Below are positions 24,337 through 32,743 of a DNA stretch of 64,000 bases, in pieces (the first letter of the stretch is position 1; every line of letters begins with the position of its first letter). Below the pieces are notes generated by a model. The model was not told where the DNA came from, searched no databases, and saw only the letters and a program-made list of their open reading frames with translations. The stretch spans positions 1,674,001 to 1,738,000 of the forward strand of contig NZ_CP060828.1 of the NCBI RefSeq assembly GCF_014489635.1, written 5' to 3'. The translations under genes and the position numbers were made by a program. The DNA comes from Streptomyces roseirectus. Lineage in GTDB: Bacteria; Actinomycetota; Actinomycetes; Streptomycetales; Streptomycetaceae.

Positions 24337-24440
24337 TCAGCTGGACCGGTGCCGGGCGCGCAGCGGGCACCGGACGGTCCAGGACACGAGGATCACCTCG
24401 TACCGGGCTCGGGGAGTCGCGGTAGCGGTGTGCTCACGCA
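24337..24440 (-). CDS. Small upstream ORF, possible leader peptide of the EF-G-like gene
   Basis: 34 codons (MREHTATATPRARYEVILV... to RHRSS). The ATG at 24440 has a near-ideal ribosome site, AAAGGGGAG, 6 nt away. It ends 135 bp before the EF-G-like start. Its last third is inside a strong hairpin. Leader peptides plus hairpins control ribosome-protection and other antibiotic-response genes by ribosome stalling; that role is inferred. Confidence 0.55.
24341..24382 (-). promoter_or_regulatory. Hairpin overlapping the leader ORF
   Basis: CTGGACCGGTGCC (24341-24353) pairs with GGCACCGGACGGTCCAG (24366-24382), a 13-bp stem with one bulge and a 12-nt loop. It covers the 3' part of the leader ORF. 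A stalled ribosome on the leader would keep it open. No T-run follows, so control might act on translation or through Rho. Confidence 0.45.
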
Positions 24441-24568
24441 TGGCCAACTCCCCTTTCGTGACACGGTGAACGCGCTGCCCTTGCCGTGGGCGGCGCAACG
24501 ACAAGCGTGAGTGTAGGGAGGGCGGCACGGCCGGGGCACATGATTTTCCGGCCCGCCCCGGCGCCCGC

Positions 24569-25669
24569 CAGTGCTCTGACCGCACAGGTTCGCCGGGGCA
24601 GTACCAGCACGGTGCGTTACCGGCGGGCGATGATGCTGCTGGCCTCGGCGGGCGGGAACCGGGTGCCGGTGATCGCCCAGCTGGTGCAGGCTGACGAGGA
24701 CACCGTCCGGGACGTGATCCACCGGTTCAACGAGATCGGCCCGGCCTGCCTGGGCTCTCGGTGGGCGGGAGGCCGTCCCCGCCAACTCAGCTCTGATGAC
24801 GAGGACTTCGTCGTTCAGGCGGCCACCACCCGCCCGACCAAGCTCGGCCAGCCTTTCACCCGCTGGTCGCTGCGTAAACTCGTCGCCCACCTGCGGAAAG
24901 CCCACGGCCGGGTGATCCTCATCAGCCGTGAAGCGTTACGCAGCCTGCTCGCCCGCCGCGGTATCACCTTCCAGCGCGCCAAGACGTGGAAGGAGTCCCC
25001 GAACCACGAACGCGAGGCGAAGCTGGACCGGATCGAGGAAGTCCTCGGCCGTTTCCCGGACTGGGTCTTCGCCTTCGACGAGTTCGGCCCGCTCGGCATC
25101 CGGCCCACCGCCGGCTCGGGCTGGGCCGAGCAGAAACACCCAGACCGGCTGCCCGCCACCTATCACCGCACCCACGGAGTGCGGTACTCCACGGCTGCCA
25201 CTCGGTCGGCGACGACCGCCTGTGGGGCGTCAACCGCCGCCGCAAGGGTGCCGCGAACACGCTGGCCGCACTCAAATCGATCCGTGCCGCCCGCCCGGAC
25301 GGCGCCCCGGTCTACGTGATCCTGGACAACCTGTCCGCCCACAAAAGCGCCGGCATCCGCCGCTGGGCGAAGAAACACAAGGTCGAGCTGTGTTTCACCC
25401 CGACCTACGCCTCGTGGGCGAACCCGATCGAAGCCCACTTCGGACCACTGAGGCAGTTCACCATCGCCAACTCCCACCACCCCAACCACACCGTGCAGAC
25501 CCGGGTGTTGCACGCCTACCTGCGCTGGCGCAACGCCAACACCCGCCACCCCGGCGTCCTGGCCGCCGAACGTAAAGAACGCGCCCGCATCCGCAGCGAG
25601 AAAGGCATCCGCTGGGGGCGAACGCCGCCTCGTTACGGAGTGCGATGTCACGATCATCGTGCAGCACTG
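24569..25669 (+). mobile_element. Decayed IS630-family insertion sequence
   Basis: About 1.1 kb. The outer bases CAGTGCT (24569-24575) are mirrored by AGCACTG (25663-25669). The left end sequence CTCTGACCGCACAGGTTCGCC matches the end of the second copy near 29.0 kb (CTGTGACCGTATAGGTTCGCC) with few differences. Just inside, the segment coding the transposase N-terminus is missing; the join falls at a short GCCGGG repeat, as expected from slippage. The element no longer shows a clear TA target on both sides. Confidence 0.75.
24589..25669 (+). pseudogene. IS630-family transposase, broken
   Basis: The helix-turn-helix part (STVRYRRAMMLLASAGGN, then VIHRFNEIGPACL) lacks its start codon region because of the internal deletion. 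The catalytic domain begins with VFAFDEFGP in the first frame. Near 25187 one base is missing (frame changes after HGVRY; the continuation HGCHSVGDDRLWGVN is in the next frame). The second frame carries ILDNLSAHKS and SWANPIEAHFGPL, so the DDE residues are split over two frames. No stop codon occurs before the right IS end. Inactive. Confidence 0.85.
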
Positions 25670-25875
25670 ATCGTGCGACCCACCGCCTCACGCAGCGATC
25701 CTGCGGCAACCGCGCCTCCACGAGGGGCACTTCGGGCGCCGGCGTCGGCTTCTGCTTCAACGGCCAGGTCGACGCGCGCACCCTCGCGGCGCATACGGCG
25801 TCGAAGTGGATGCCGGCGTGACGGAGGCCGCGGCCGGCGGCCGGAATCCTGTCCGGGAAGCCTCTCCGATCGCCG

Positions 25876-25905
25876 TTGACAACCACCCGCGCCCCCCTCC
25901 ATCAT
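25876..25905 (+). promoter_or_regulatory. Candidate promoter of the GntR/ABC operon
   Basis: TTGACA (25876-25881) and CATCAT (25900-25905) with an 18-bp spacer, about 40 bp before the GntR start. The stretch 25870-25928 is lower in GC than its surroundings. The -10 match is weak. Confidence 0.35.
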
Positions 25906-25943
25906 CATTCCCCTAATCAAGTAGTGAAATGGTGGTGGTAGTC

Positions 25944-26366
25944 ATGGAGTTCCGCATCGACAGGCGGAACGGAGTCCCCGCCTTCCAGCAGATCGTGCAG
26001 CAGACCAAGCAGGCTCTGCGGCTGGGCGTACTGGTGCCGGGCGACCGGCTGCCGACCGCCAAGGACGTCGCCGAGGTCAGCGCGGTCAACCCGAACACCA
26101 CCCTCAAGGCGTACCGCGAGCTGGAGCGTGAGGGCCTGGTCGAACCGCGACCCGGCAAGGGCACGTTCGTACGCCGCACACTGGCCCGCCCCTCGGCGAG
26201 CACCGACTCACCGCTGTACGGGGAGCTGGTGGCGTGGGTGTCCCGGGCGGCCGAGGCGGGCTTGGAGCGGGAGGACGTGGCCGCGCTGGTCGCCTCGGCC
26301 ATGGAGAAGCAGTACGCCGCCGGTTCGGAGACGGCGGCCACGACACCTAGGAGCACGGGTGAGTAA
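25944..26366 (+). CDS. GntR-family regulator, YtrA subfamily
   Basis: 140 aa from the ATG at 25944 (MEFRIDRRNGVPAFQQIV); an in-frame ATG at 25929 adds five Val-rich residues. The winged helix-turn-helix covers residues about 10-78 (LRLGVLVPGDRLPTAKDVAE, then VNPNTTLKAYRELEREGLVEPRPGKGTFV). The short C-terminal domain without an FCD or UTRA domain is typical of YtrA regulators, which repress an adjacent ABC exporter. It overlaps the ATPase gene by 8 bp, so it is the first gene of its own target operon. Confidence 0.88.
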   Translation: MEFRIDRRNGVPAFQQIVQQTKQALRLGVLVPGDRLPTAKDVAEVSAVNPNTTLKAYRELEREGLVEPRPGKGTFVRRTLARPSASTDSPLYGELVAWVSRAAEAGLEREDVAALVASAMEKQYAAGSETAATTPRSTGE

Positions 26367-27300
26367 CGGTATGTACGCGGGTGACTCGGCGTTTGAGGCG
26401 CACGGCCTGGGGGTGCGCCACCGGCGGGGATGGGCGCTGAAGGACTGTTCCTTCCGGCTCCCGGCGGGACGGATCTGCGGGCTGGTCGGTCCCAACGGGG
26501 CGGGCAAGACCACGCTGCTGAGCATCATGGCCCAGGTACTGGAACCGACGGAGGGCACGTTCAGTGTGTTCGGCGCGGCACCGGGCTCGGTGGACTCGGG
26601 GCGCATCTCGTTCCTCGCCCAGGAGAAGTCCCTGTTCCGCGGGTTCAGCGTGGCGGAGACCCTGAGGCTGGGGCGGGAACTGAACCCGGGCTGGGACCAG
26701 CGCACCGCCGAGGACATCGTCCGCGCGGGCGATGTGCCCTTCGACGCGAAGATCGGCACCCTCTCCGGCGGCCGGCGCACCCGTGTCGCCCTCGCTCTCG
26801 CCCTCGGCAAGCGGCCCGACCTGCTGCTGCTCGACGAGCCGATGTCGGATCTCGACCCGGTCGCGCGTAAAGAACTGACAGGCGCCCTCCTCGCCGAGGC
26901 TGCCGAGCACGGCACCACCGTCCTGATGTCCACCCACGTCCTGGCCGAACTGGAGAACGTGTGCGACTACCTCGTCGTCCTCTCCGGCGGCAAAGTACGC
27001 CTCGCCGGTGACGTGGACGAGCTGCTGTCCGTACACACCGTGGTCACGGGCGCCAAGGAGGGCGAGGGCCTGCCCGCCTCCCTCGCGCACCACCCCCTCG
27101 TCGAGTCCCGGATCAGCGGACGGCAGTTCACCGCCCTGATCCGCCCCGACAGCCCGGCCATCGGCCCCTGGGAGACGGACAAGCCGAGCGTGGAAGAACT
27201 CCTGCTCGCCTATCTCCGCTCACCCGACGCGCTCCCTGTGATCACCCCCACCGCCCAGGCCCAGGACCAGGCGTACAACACCCGGACGGTGGCAGCATGA
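26359..27300 (+). CDS. ABC transporter ATP-binding protein
   Basis: 313 aa from the GTG at 26359 (AGGAG 5 nt before). Walker A GPNGAGKTT, Q-loop FLAQEKSLFRGFSV, signature LSGGRRTR, Walker B LLLLDEP and H-loop STHV are all intact. The last about 90 residues form a C-terminal extension. It pairs with the membrane protein downstream (ATGA overlap) and the GntR upstream. YtrA-regulated exporters often answer cell-envelope antibiotics, which would make this a resistance-type system; not proven by sequence. Confidence 0.92.
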   Translation: MSNGMYAGDSAFEAHGLGVRHRRGWALKDCSFRLPAGRICGLVGPNGAGKTTLLSIMAQVLEPTEGTFSVFGAAPGSVDSGRISFLAQEKSLFRGFSVAETLRLGRELNPGWDQRTAEDIVRAGDVPFDAKIGTLSGGRRTRVALALALGKRPDLLLLDEPMSDLDPVARKELTGALLAEAAEHGTTVLMSTHVLAELENVCDYLVVLSGGKVRLAGDVDELLSVHTVVTGAKEGEGLPASLAHHPLVESRISGRQFTALIRPDSPAIGPWETDKPSVEELLLAYLRSPDALPVITPTAQAQDQAYNTRTVAA

Positions 27301-28283
27301 GCTCTCTCACCAGCACCTCGACGACGACCAGGTCCGGGGCCCCGGGCACCACCGGCACCGGCCGACTCCCTCAGCTCCGCCGGCCCCTCAACGGCATGAC
27401 CTGGCTGGTCTGGCGCCAGCACCGGGCCGTGTTCTGGAGCGTCCTCGGCGCCTCCGCGCTCGCCGTGGCGTTCATCGTCCTCCAGCGCTCCCAGCTGCAT
27501 ACCGCCGGGTACGGCCCCACGTCCACGGGACTGCGGCTGATGCCGATCCTGCTCGGTGTCCTCCTCGGTGCCCCGCTGTTCACCGGCGACCTGGAGAACG
27601 GCACCGCCAAGCTGGTCGTCACCCAGTCCATGAGCCGGACCCGCTGGCTGACCACGAAACTGGCCCTGACCGCGCTGGTGGTCGTGGTGAGCACGGTCGC
27701 GCTGTCGGTCGCGTTCGGGTGGTGGTGGACCCTCTACGACGAGTCCACGGCCTGGGAGTGGACCTCCGGACCCACCTTCGACAACACGGGACCCATGCCC
27801 GTCGCCCTCGCCCTCTTCTCCGTCTTCGGCGGGGTGGCGATCGGCGTGGTGCTGCGCCGCACGCTGGTGGCCATGGTGGTCACCCTCGGTTTCACCGTCG
27901 TCGTCCAGATCGTCTGGTCCCACTTCCTGGCCCACTTCCTGCTGTCGCTCGCCGACGTCGTCACGATCACGACGAACAAGGGCGTCACGTTCCAGCACGT
28001 GATGCCGACGTTGCCCCCAGGCGCGCACCGGGTGAACTGGTCGAACCCCCCGTACATCACCAGCGACGGGAAACTCCTCGGCTGGGGCACCTGTAATGAA
28101 GTACAGACGGAACAAGCGCACGAGCTGTGCATGAAGAAGGCCGATGTCGTGGGCTGGTCGGTCGACTACCTGCCGATCTCCCAGATGAACGGCCTGCAGT
28201 GGTTCGGCGCGTCGATCCTGCTGGCCCTGACGGCCGCCGTCACGGCGTTCCTCTTCTTCTGGGGCCGCAAGCGCCTCGTCTGA
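27297..28283 (+). CDS. ABC transporter permease (ABC-2 type)
   Basis: 328 aa with about six hydrophobic helices: LVWRQHRAVFWSVLGASALAVAF near the N-terminus, ALVVVVSTVALSVAFGWWW, FSVFGGVAIGVVLRR, and a C-terminal ILLALTAAVTAFLFFWG. The large extracytoplasmic loop (about 215-300) contains HQRVNWSNPPYITSDGK-like polar sequence and two Cys. Partner of the preceding ATPase, with a 4-bp overlap. Probably an exporter of an antibiotic or lipid. Confidence 0.88.
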   Translation: MSSLTSTSTTTRSGAPGTTGTGRLPQLRRPLNGMTWLVWRQHRAVFWSVLGASALAVAFIVLQRSQLHTAGYGPTSTGLRLMPILLGVLLGAPLFTGDLENGTAKLVVTQSMSRTRWLTTKLALTALVVVVSTVALSVAFGWWWTLYDESTAWEWTSGPTFDNTGPMPVALALFSVFGGVAIGVVLRRTLVAMVVTLGFTVVVQIVWSHFLAHFLLSLADVVTITTNKGVTFQHVMPTLPPGAHRVNWSNPPYITSDGKLLGWGTCNEVQTEQAHELCMKKADVVGWSVDYLPISQMNGLQWFGASILLALTAAVTAFLFFWGRKRLV

Positions 28284-28669
28284 GACCCGCCCCCGGCCTG
28301 TGCGGGAGCCCGGACGGCTCGGACGTATCGCGAGGCCACCGTGTGGACGGCTCGCACCACCAGCACCAACGAGTCGTCAAGGCAAAAGGCGTTGACACTC
28401 GACGGCGCCGGGCATCACCGCTGTGCACGCAGGCATCGCGGCCAGGCGGAGCACAGGCGTTCGCCCGGCGCCCACGAGCGGCAACCCCTCGCCTCACGGT
28501 GGTGGCCGCGAGGACGCCGAACACCACCGCTCCGCTGTGAGACGTCGAAGCCAGGGCCTCGTGAGGCATCCGTCCGACAGCCCACGCGACCACCACCCCG
28601 AACATCGGGGCCCACACCGCTCCCCTGCGGATGCCCCAACGGCCAGGATCCGGAAAGGCGCCGCAGCCC
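28284..28669. other. 386-bp spacer without a recognisable gene
   Basis: Several short frames overlap here but none has a ribosome site or a recognised family. On the minus strand 28450-28640 encodes hydrophobic pieces (MFGVVVAWAVG, SGAVVFGVLAATTV) that may be a relic of a membrane protein. It separates the ABC permease from the truncated IS630 copy, so decay is likely. Confidence 0.4.
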
Positions 28670-29043
28670 TCAGCCCGGCGCGAGTGCGGTCCCCGCCGCT
28701 GGAGCCGTTGACAAGGAATCAGGGTCCAGACAGGCAAGACCAATCTCGTTGAACCGGCGGATCACATCCCGGACGGTGTCCTCGCCGGCCCGCACCAACT
28801 GCGCGATCACCAGCACCCGGTTACCGCCCGCCGAGGCAAGCAGCAGCATCGCCGCCCGCCGGTAGCGCACCGAACTCGTGCTGCCCCGGCACGCGATCTG
28901 CTGCAACTTCTGCCCCTCCTGGTCGGTCAGTCCGCGCACACGGACAGGCTCGGCCACCGCACCTCCAGCGGCCGGAACGGACATCCCCACACATCCAACT
29001 GCCACGACCACCGACCCGGCGAACCTATACGGTCACAGCACTA
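28670..29043 (-). mobile_element. Truncated IS630-family copy (left end and transposase N-terminus)
   Basis: The IS end lies at 29043, where a TA (29042-29043) precedes GTGCTGTGACC on the minus strand. The transposase frame starts inside with VRVRGLTDQEGQKLQQI and RGSTSSVRYRRAAMLLLASAGGN, and stops after RRFNEIGLACLD, where unrelated residues run to 28670. The rest of the transposase is gone. It is in opposite orientation to the copy at 24.6 kb. Confidence 0.75.
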
Positions 29044-29727
29044 GCCGACGTAGAAGTGCCGCCGCACCCGCCGCAGCCACGCCTCGGCGGCGCGTTCGTC
29101 GGGCTGCTCCGGCAGCACGGTGCGGGTCGTGGCGAACGCCTCCTCGTAGTGGCGCAGCAGCGGCACGGCCGCGTCGGGATCGGCGGCGACCTCCTCGCCG
29201 AACCGGTGGTAGCTCTCCGGGTCCTCGACCCGGACGGCCAGCCGGCCGGTGCTGTAGAGCGCGAACCCTTGCACGCAGAGCCGTTTGAGGTGGCGGGCGT
29301 GCTTGGCGGTCCGCTTGCGGGTGTCCGCCGAGAAGGAGCCGTCGCCGCGCCCCTGGAGTCTCCTGAACTGCTGGGTGGCGTACCCGAGATAGGCGTCCCG
29401 GACGCGGTCGGCGCTCAGCAACGTGCCCCGGATACCGATGAGTTCATCCCCGAGCGGGGTGCGTGTCTCATACAACTCGTCGGGCAGCCAGACGAGTTCC
29501 ATCACCGTCGGGTTGCCGGCCAGGGCGAGGCGGCACCACTTGGCCGCCTCGTGCAGGGTGCTGTCCGGGGAGGTGGTGACGTGGGACTCCTTGGGCCGGT
29601 GCAGGCCGTGCAGGTCCTCGGTGGGGGCCGCGAACATGCCGAGGCGGTCGACGTCGGAGCCCTCGCGGGCGAGCCCGTACGCCGTCGAGCCGACGATGCC
29701 GGACAGCAGGATGTTCTGGAGTGTCAT
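29041..29727 (-). CDS. Nucleotidyltransferase-domain protein (RlaP/YcgL-like)
   Basis: 228 aa. The polymerase-beta-type motif is GSTAYGLAREGSDVDRLG (about residues 12-29), with GS and DxD spaced as in RlaP-type minimal nucleotidyltransferases. The middle TLHEAAKWCRLALAGNPTVMELVWLP is a conserved helical region of this family. The stop codon TAG (29041-29043) coincides with the TA target and first base of the truncated IS630 copy, so the natural C-terminus may have been changed by the insertion. No RNA ligase gene adjoins it. The substrate is unknown. Confidence 0.8.
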   Translation of the reverse strand: MTLQNILLSGIVGSTAYGLAREGSDVDRLGMFAAPTEDLHGLHRPKESHVTTSPDSTLHEAAKWCRLALAGNPTVMELVWLPDELYETRTPLGDELIGIRGTLLSADRVRDAYLGYATQQFRRLQGRGDGSFSADTRKRTAKHARHLKRLCVQGFALYSTGRLAVRVEDPESYHRFGEEVAADPDAAVPLLRHYEEAFATTRTVLPEQPDERAAEAWLRRVRRHFYVG

Positions 29728-29865
29728 GCCGTACCCCCGTGGTGGTTCTCTCCGTGGTCGGCGGTCGTCGTGCCGGGCCCCGGGGAGGACATCATGCCGT
29801 CTCGGGCGCCTCACCCACCTCAGGGTTTTCGACGAAGTTCACGTTCGGGGTATTTCGCCCCTCGG

Positions 29866-29882
29866 TAGTGTGTGACACATTA
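29866..29882. promoter_or_regulatory. Candidate GntR operator at the start of the hydroxyproline operon
   Basis: TAGTGTGTGACACATTA is an odd-length near-perfect palindrome (TGTGT-G-ACACA core, TA/TTA flanks). It ends 5 bp before the GTG start of the first catabolic gene, so binding would block transcription or translation. The regulator encoded at 35.1 kb is the obvious candidate. Only the sequence symmetry supports this. Confidence 0.5.
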
Positions 29883-29887
29883 CTGCG

Positions 29888-31042
29888 GTGACCAAGCAGT
29901 CCAGCTGTGATGTCGTGGTCGTGGGCGCCGGAATGGTCGGCGCCGCCTGTGCGCTGTACGCCGCCCGCGCGGGGCTCGACGTCGTCGTGGTGGACCGTGG
30001 TCCGGTGGCCGGCGGTACGACCGGGGCGGGCGAGGGCAACCTCCTCGTCTCCGACAAGGAGCCCGGACCGGAACTCGACCTCGCCCTGCTCTCCGGCCGG
30101 TTGTGGGCCGACCTGGCACAGGAGCACGGCCCCGCCTTCGAGTACGAACCGAAGGGCGGCCTCGTCGTCGCCTCCACACCCGAAAGCCTCGCCGCGCTCA
30201 CGGAACTCGCCGACACCCAACAGGCCGCCGGAGTGACGACGAAGCCGGTCGCCCCGGACGAACTCGCCTCCCTGGAACCGTACTTGGCGTCCGGACTGGC
30301 GGGCGGGGTGCTGTATCCGCAGGACGCCCAGGTGATGCCGACCCTCGCCGCCGCCCACCTGCTGCGCGCATCGGGAGCCCGCGTCGAGACCGGGCGGACG
30401 GTGACGGAGGTGCTGCGCGCGGCCGACGGCGCCGTACGCGGCGTGCGCACCGGCCGGGGCGTTCTCCACGCACCGGCCGTCGTGAACGCGGCCGGGACCT
30501 GGGGCGGTGAGGTCGCCGCGCTGGCCGGCGTCCGGCTGCCGGTCCTGCCCCGGCGCGGGTTCGTCCTGGTCACCGAGCCGCTGCCGCGCCGGATCCGGCG
30601 CAAGGTGTACGCCGCCGACTACGTGGCCGACGTGGCGAGCGATTCGGCGGCGCTGCAGACTTCGCCGGTCGTCGAGGGGACCGCCGCCGGGCCCGTCCTG
30701 ATCGGCGCGAGCCGTGAACGCGTGGGCTTCGACCGCTCGTTCGCCCTGCCGGTCGTGCGAGCGCTCGCGGCGAGCGCCACCGCGTTGTTCCCGTTCCTCG
30801 CCCAAGTCCGGGTGATGCGCACCTACTTGGGCTTCCGCCCCTACCTCCCCGACCATCTGCCGGCGATCGGCGCCGACCCGCGGGCGCCCGGCCTGTACCA
30901 CGCGTGCGGCCACGAGGGTGCGGGTATCGGCCTGGCGACCGGCACCGGCCACCTCCTCGCCCAACTCCTGGCCGGCACACGGCCCGACCTCGATCTGACC
31001 CCGTTCCGCCCGGACCGTTTCACCGAGGAGGCCGCCGCATGA
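29888..31042 (+). CDS. D-hydroxyproline dehydrogenase, FAD-containing beta-type subunit (DAO family)
   Basis: 384 aa, GTG start. FAD loop VVVVGAGMVGAACALYAARAG (about 9-29); GTTGAGEGNLLVSDKEPG is the typical substrate-site loop; YLGFRPYLPDHLPAIG and GHEGAGIGLATGTGHLLA near the end close the FAD site. The family oxidises D-proline or cis-4-hydroxy-D-proline in a complex with an [2Fe-2S] subunit and a second flavoprotein, exactly the two genes that follow with overlaps (TGA/ATG and 8 bp). Only the order of subunits is unusual compared with glycine-oxidase-like single proteins. The operon also encodes the epimerase and deaminase of the same pathway. Confidence 0.88.
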   Translation: MTKQSSCDVVVVGAGMVGAACALYAARAGLDVVVVDRGPVAGGTTGAGEGNLLVSDKEPGPELDLALLSGRLWADLAQEHGPAFEYEPKGGLVVASTPESLAALTELADTQQAAGVTTKPVAPDELASLEPYLASGLAGGVLYPQDAQVMPTLAAAHLLRASGARVETGRTVTEVLRAADGAVRGVRTGRGVLHAPAVVNAAGTWGGEVAALAGVRLPVLPRRGFVLVTEPLPRRIRRKVYAADYVADVASDSAALQTSPVVEGTAAGPVLIGASRERVGFDRSFALPVVRALAASATALFPFLAQVRVMRTYLGFRPYLPDHLPAIGADPRAPGLYHACGHEGAGIGLATGTGHLLAQLLAGTRPDLDLTPFRPDRFTEEAAA

Positions 31043-31341
31043 ACCCCCTGGACCTGGTCCGCGCCAGGCCCGACGCCGCCTTCCGTCTCACCTTCGACGG
31101 CCGCCCGATCGAGGCACTGCCTGGCCAGACAGTGGCCGCCGCACTGTGGACGGCCGGTGAGATGTCATGGCGCACCACCCGGGGCAGTGGTACATCACGC
31201 GGCGTGTTCTGCGGGATCGGGGTCTGCCACGACTGTCTGGTCACCGTCGACGGCCGTCCCAACCTGCGCGCCTGCCTGGTGCCGGCCGAACCCGGCGCCG
31301 ACGTCCGCACCCAGGAAGGGACCGGTCACCACGATGACTGA
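31039..31341 (+). CDS. [2Fe-2S] ferredoxin-like subunit of D-hydroxyproline dehydrogenase
   Basis: 100 aa. The cluster ligands are in FCGIGVCHDCLVTVDG followed by RACL, the C-x4-C-x2-C...C pattern of plant-type ferredoxins and of HcnA/SoxA-type small subunits. The segment WRTTRGSGTSRGVFCGIG is the usual lead-in, but its DNA (31186-31205) reads AGTGGTACATCACGCGGCGT, close to the dispersed repeat core. It starts inside the preceding stop and overlaps the next gene by 8 bp. Confidence 0.9.
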   Translation: MNPLDLVRARPDAAFRLTFDGRPIEALPGQTVAAALWTAGEMSWRTTRGSGTSRGVFCGIGVCHDCLVTVDGRPNLRACLVPAEPGADVRTQEGTGHHDD

Positions 31342-32743
31342 ACCGCCCCGTCTCGCGGTGATCGGCGCCGGCCCTGCGGGGCTCGCCGCGACCCTGGCCG
31401 CCGCCGCGCGGGGGGTCCGTGTCACCCTCGTCGACGCGGGCCAGGGACCCGGCGGCCAGTTCTGGCGTCAACCCGCACCGGAGCTGCGCGCCCGCCGCCC
31501 GCAGGCCCTGCACCACCAGTGGCGCACCTGGAAACGCCTTCGCACCGGCCTCGACACCCACCTCACGGCAGGACGCGTCACCTACTTGACGGATCATCAT
31601 GTGTGGTGTGTGGAACGGGAGTCGGCGGGCTTCACCGTGCACGCGCTGCTCGGCCCGGAGCAGGAGAGGCCGGTCTCCGTGCGCGCCGACGGCGTCCTGC
31701 TGGCGACCGGCGGATACGAGAAGGTGCTGCCCTTCCCCGGCTGGACCCTCCCCGGCGTGATCACGGCGGGCGGGGCGCAGGCCATGCTGAAGGGCGGACT
31801 CGTCCTGCCCGGCCGCACCGCCGTCGTCGCGGGTACCGGCCCGCTGCTCCTGCCGGTCGCGACCGGCCTCGCCTCGGCGGGCGCGCGGGTCGTCGCGGTG
31901 GTGGACTCCACCGATCCCCGGGCGTTCGTGCGGCGCGCCGGTGTCCTCGTGCGGGAGCCGACCAAGCTCGCCGAAGGCGCGGGGTACGCCGCGCGGCTTC
32001 TGCGGTACGGCGTGAAGGCGGTGATGTGTCATGCAGTACTGGAGGCGCACGGCACCGAGCGGCTGGAAGGGGTGACCGTTGCTGCGCTGGACCGTCGAGG
32101 TCGGCCGGTGCCGGGTGGTACGCGATACATCACATGTGACACCCTCGCCGTCAGTCACGGCCTCCTCCCCCACACCGACCTCGCGGACGGTCTCGGCTGC
32201 GGTCTCGACGGATCCGCCGTCCGCGTCGACGCCGAACAGCGCACCGACGTGCCCGGTGTCTGGGCCGCCGGAGAGGCCACCGGCATCGGCGGCGCGACCC
32301 TCTCCCTCGCCGAGGGCCACATCGCGGGCCGCTCGGCCGCCGCCCGCCTGCGCGGCATCCTCCCCGACCCCGCCTCCTGGGCGCCCGCCGCACGGACCCG
32401 GACCCGTCTGCGCACGTTCTTCACGGCCCTGGACAGCGTCTACACCCCGCCCGCCCGCTGGGCGGAACAGGTCACCGACGACACCGTGGTCTGCCGCTGC
32501 GAGGAGGTCACCGCCGGTGCCGTGCGCGAGGCCGTGGGCGGTCTCGGCGCGGGCGATCTGCGCACCGTGAAGCTGCTGACCAGGGCCGGTATGGGCTGGT
32601 GCCAGGGGCGGGTGTGCGAGGCGGGGGTCGCCGGGGTCGCGGGCTGCCCGCCCACCCCCGGACGCCGGCTGCTGGCCCGGCCGGTGCCGCTGGGGGTGCT
32701 GGCGGAGGCCGGTGACGAGGGCGGGGCGGGGGGTGGTGCGTGA
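31334..32743 (+). CDS. NAD(P)/FAD-dependent alpha-type subunit of D-hydroxyproline dehydrogenase
   Basis: 469 aa from the ATG at 31334. N-terminal FAD loop AVIGAGPAGLAATLAAAARG, then GPGGQFWRQ; a second nucleotide site TAVVAGTGPLLLPVATGLA; WAAGEATGIGGATLSLAEGHIAG near residue 310. The C-terminus carries a BFD-like iron-sulfur site, CRCEEVTAGAV and CQGRVC, as in HcnB/SoxA and D-Hyp dehydrogenase alpha subunits. Electron route is probably DAO-type flavin to [2Fe-2S] to this subunit to the respiratory chain. Ends in a Gly-rich tail that runs into the repeat array downstream. Confidence 0.88.
   Translation: MTEPPRLAVIGAGPAGLAATLAAAARGVRVTLVDAGQGPGGQFWRQPAPELRARRPQALHHQWRTWKRLRTGLDTHLTAGRVTYLTDHHVWCVERESAGFTVHALLGPEQERPVSVRADGVLLATGGYEKVLPFPGWTLPGVITAGGAQAMLKGGLVLPGRTAVVAGTGPLLLPVATGLASAGARVVAVVDSTDPRAFVRRAGVLVREPTKLAEGAGYAARLLRYGVKAVMCHAVLEAHGTERLEGVTVAALDRRGRPVPGGTRYITCDTLAVSHGLLPHTDLADGLGCGLDGSAVRVDAEQRTDVPGVWAAGEATGIGGATLSLAEGHIAGRSAAARLRGILPDPASWAPAARTRTRLRTFFTALDSVYTPPARWAEQVTDDTVVCRCEEVTAGAVREAVGGLGAGDLRTVKLLTRAGMGWCQGRVCEAGVAGVAGCPPTPGRRLLARPVPLGVLAEAGDEGGAGGGA

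Noticed and set aside
24569..25669. Active IS630 element
   Set aside because: The transposase lacks its N-terminus and has a frameshift near 25187 that splits the DDE residues.
28341..28865. Protein-coding gene downstream of the ABC permease
   Set aside because: No ribosome site, no family, and it runs into the antisense of the IS630 fragment.
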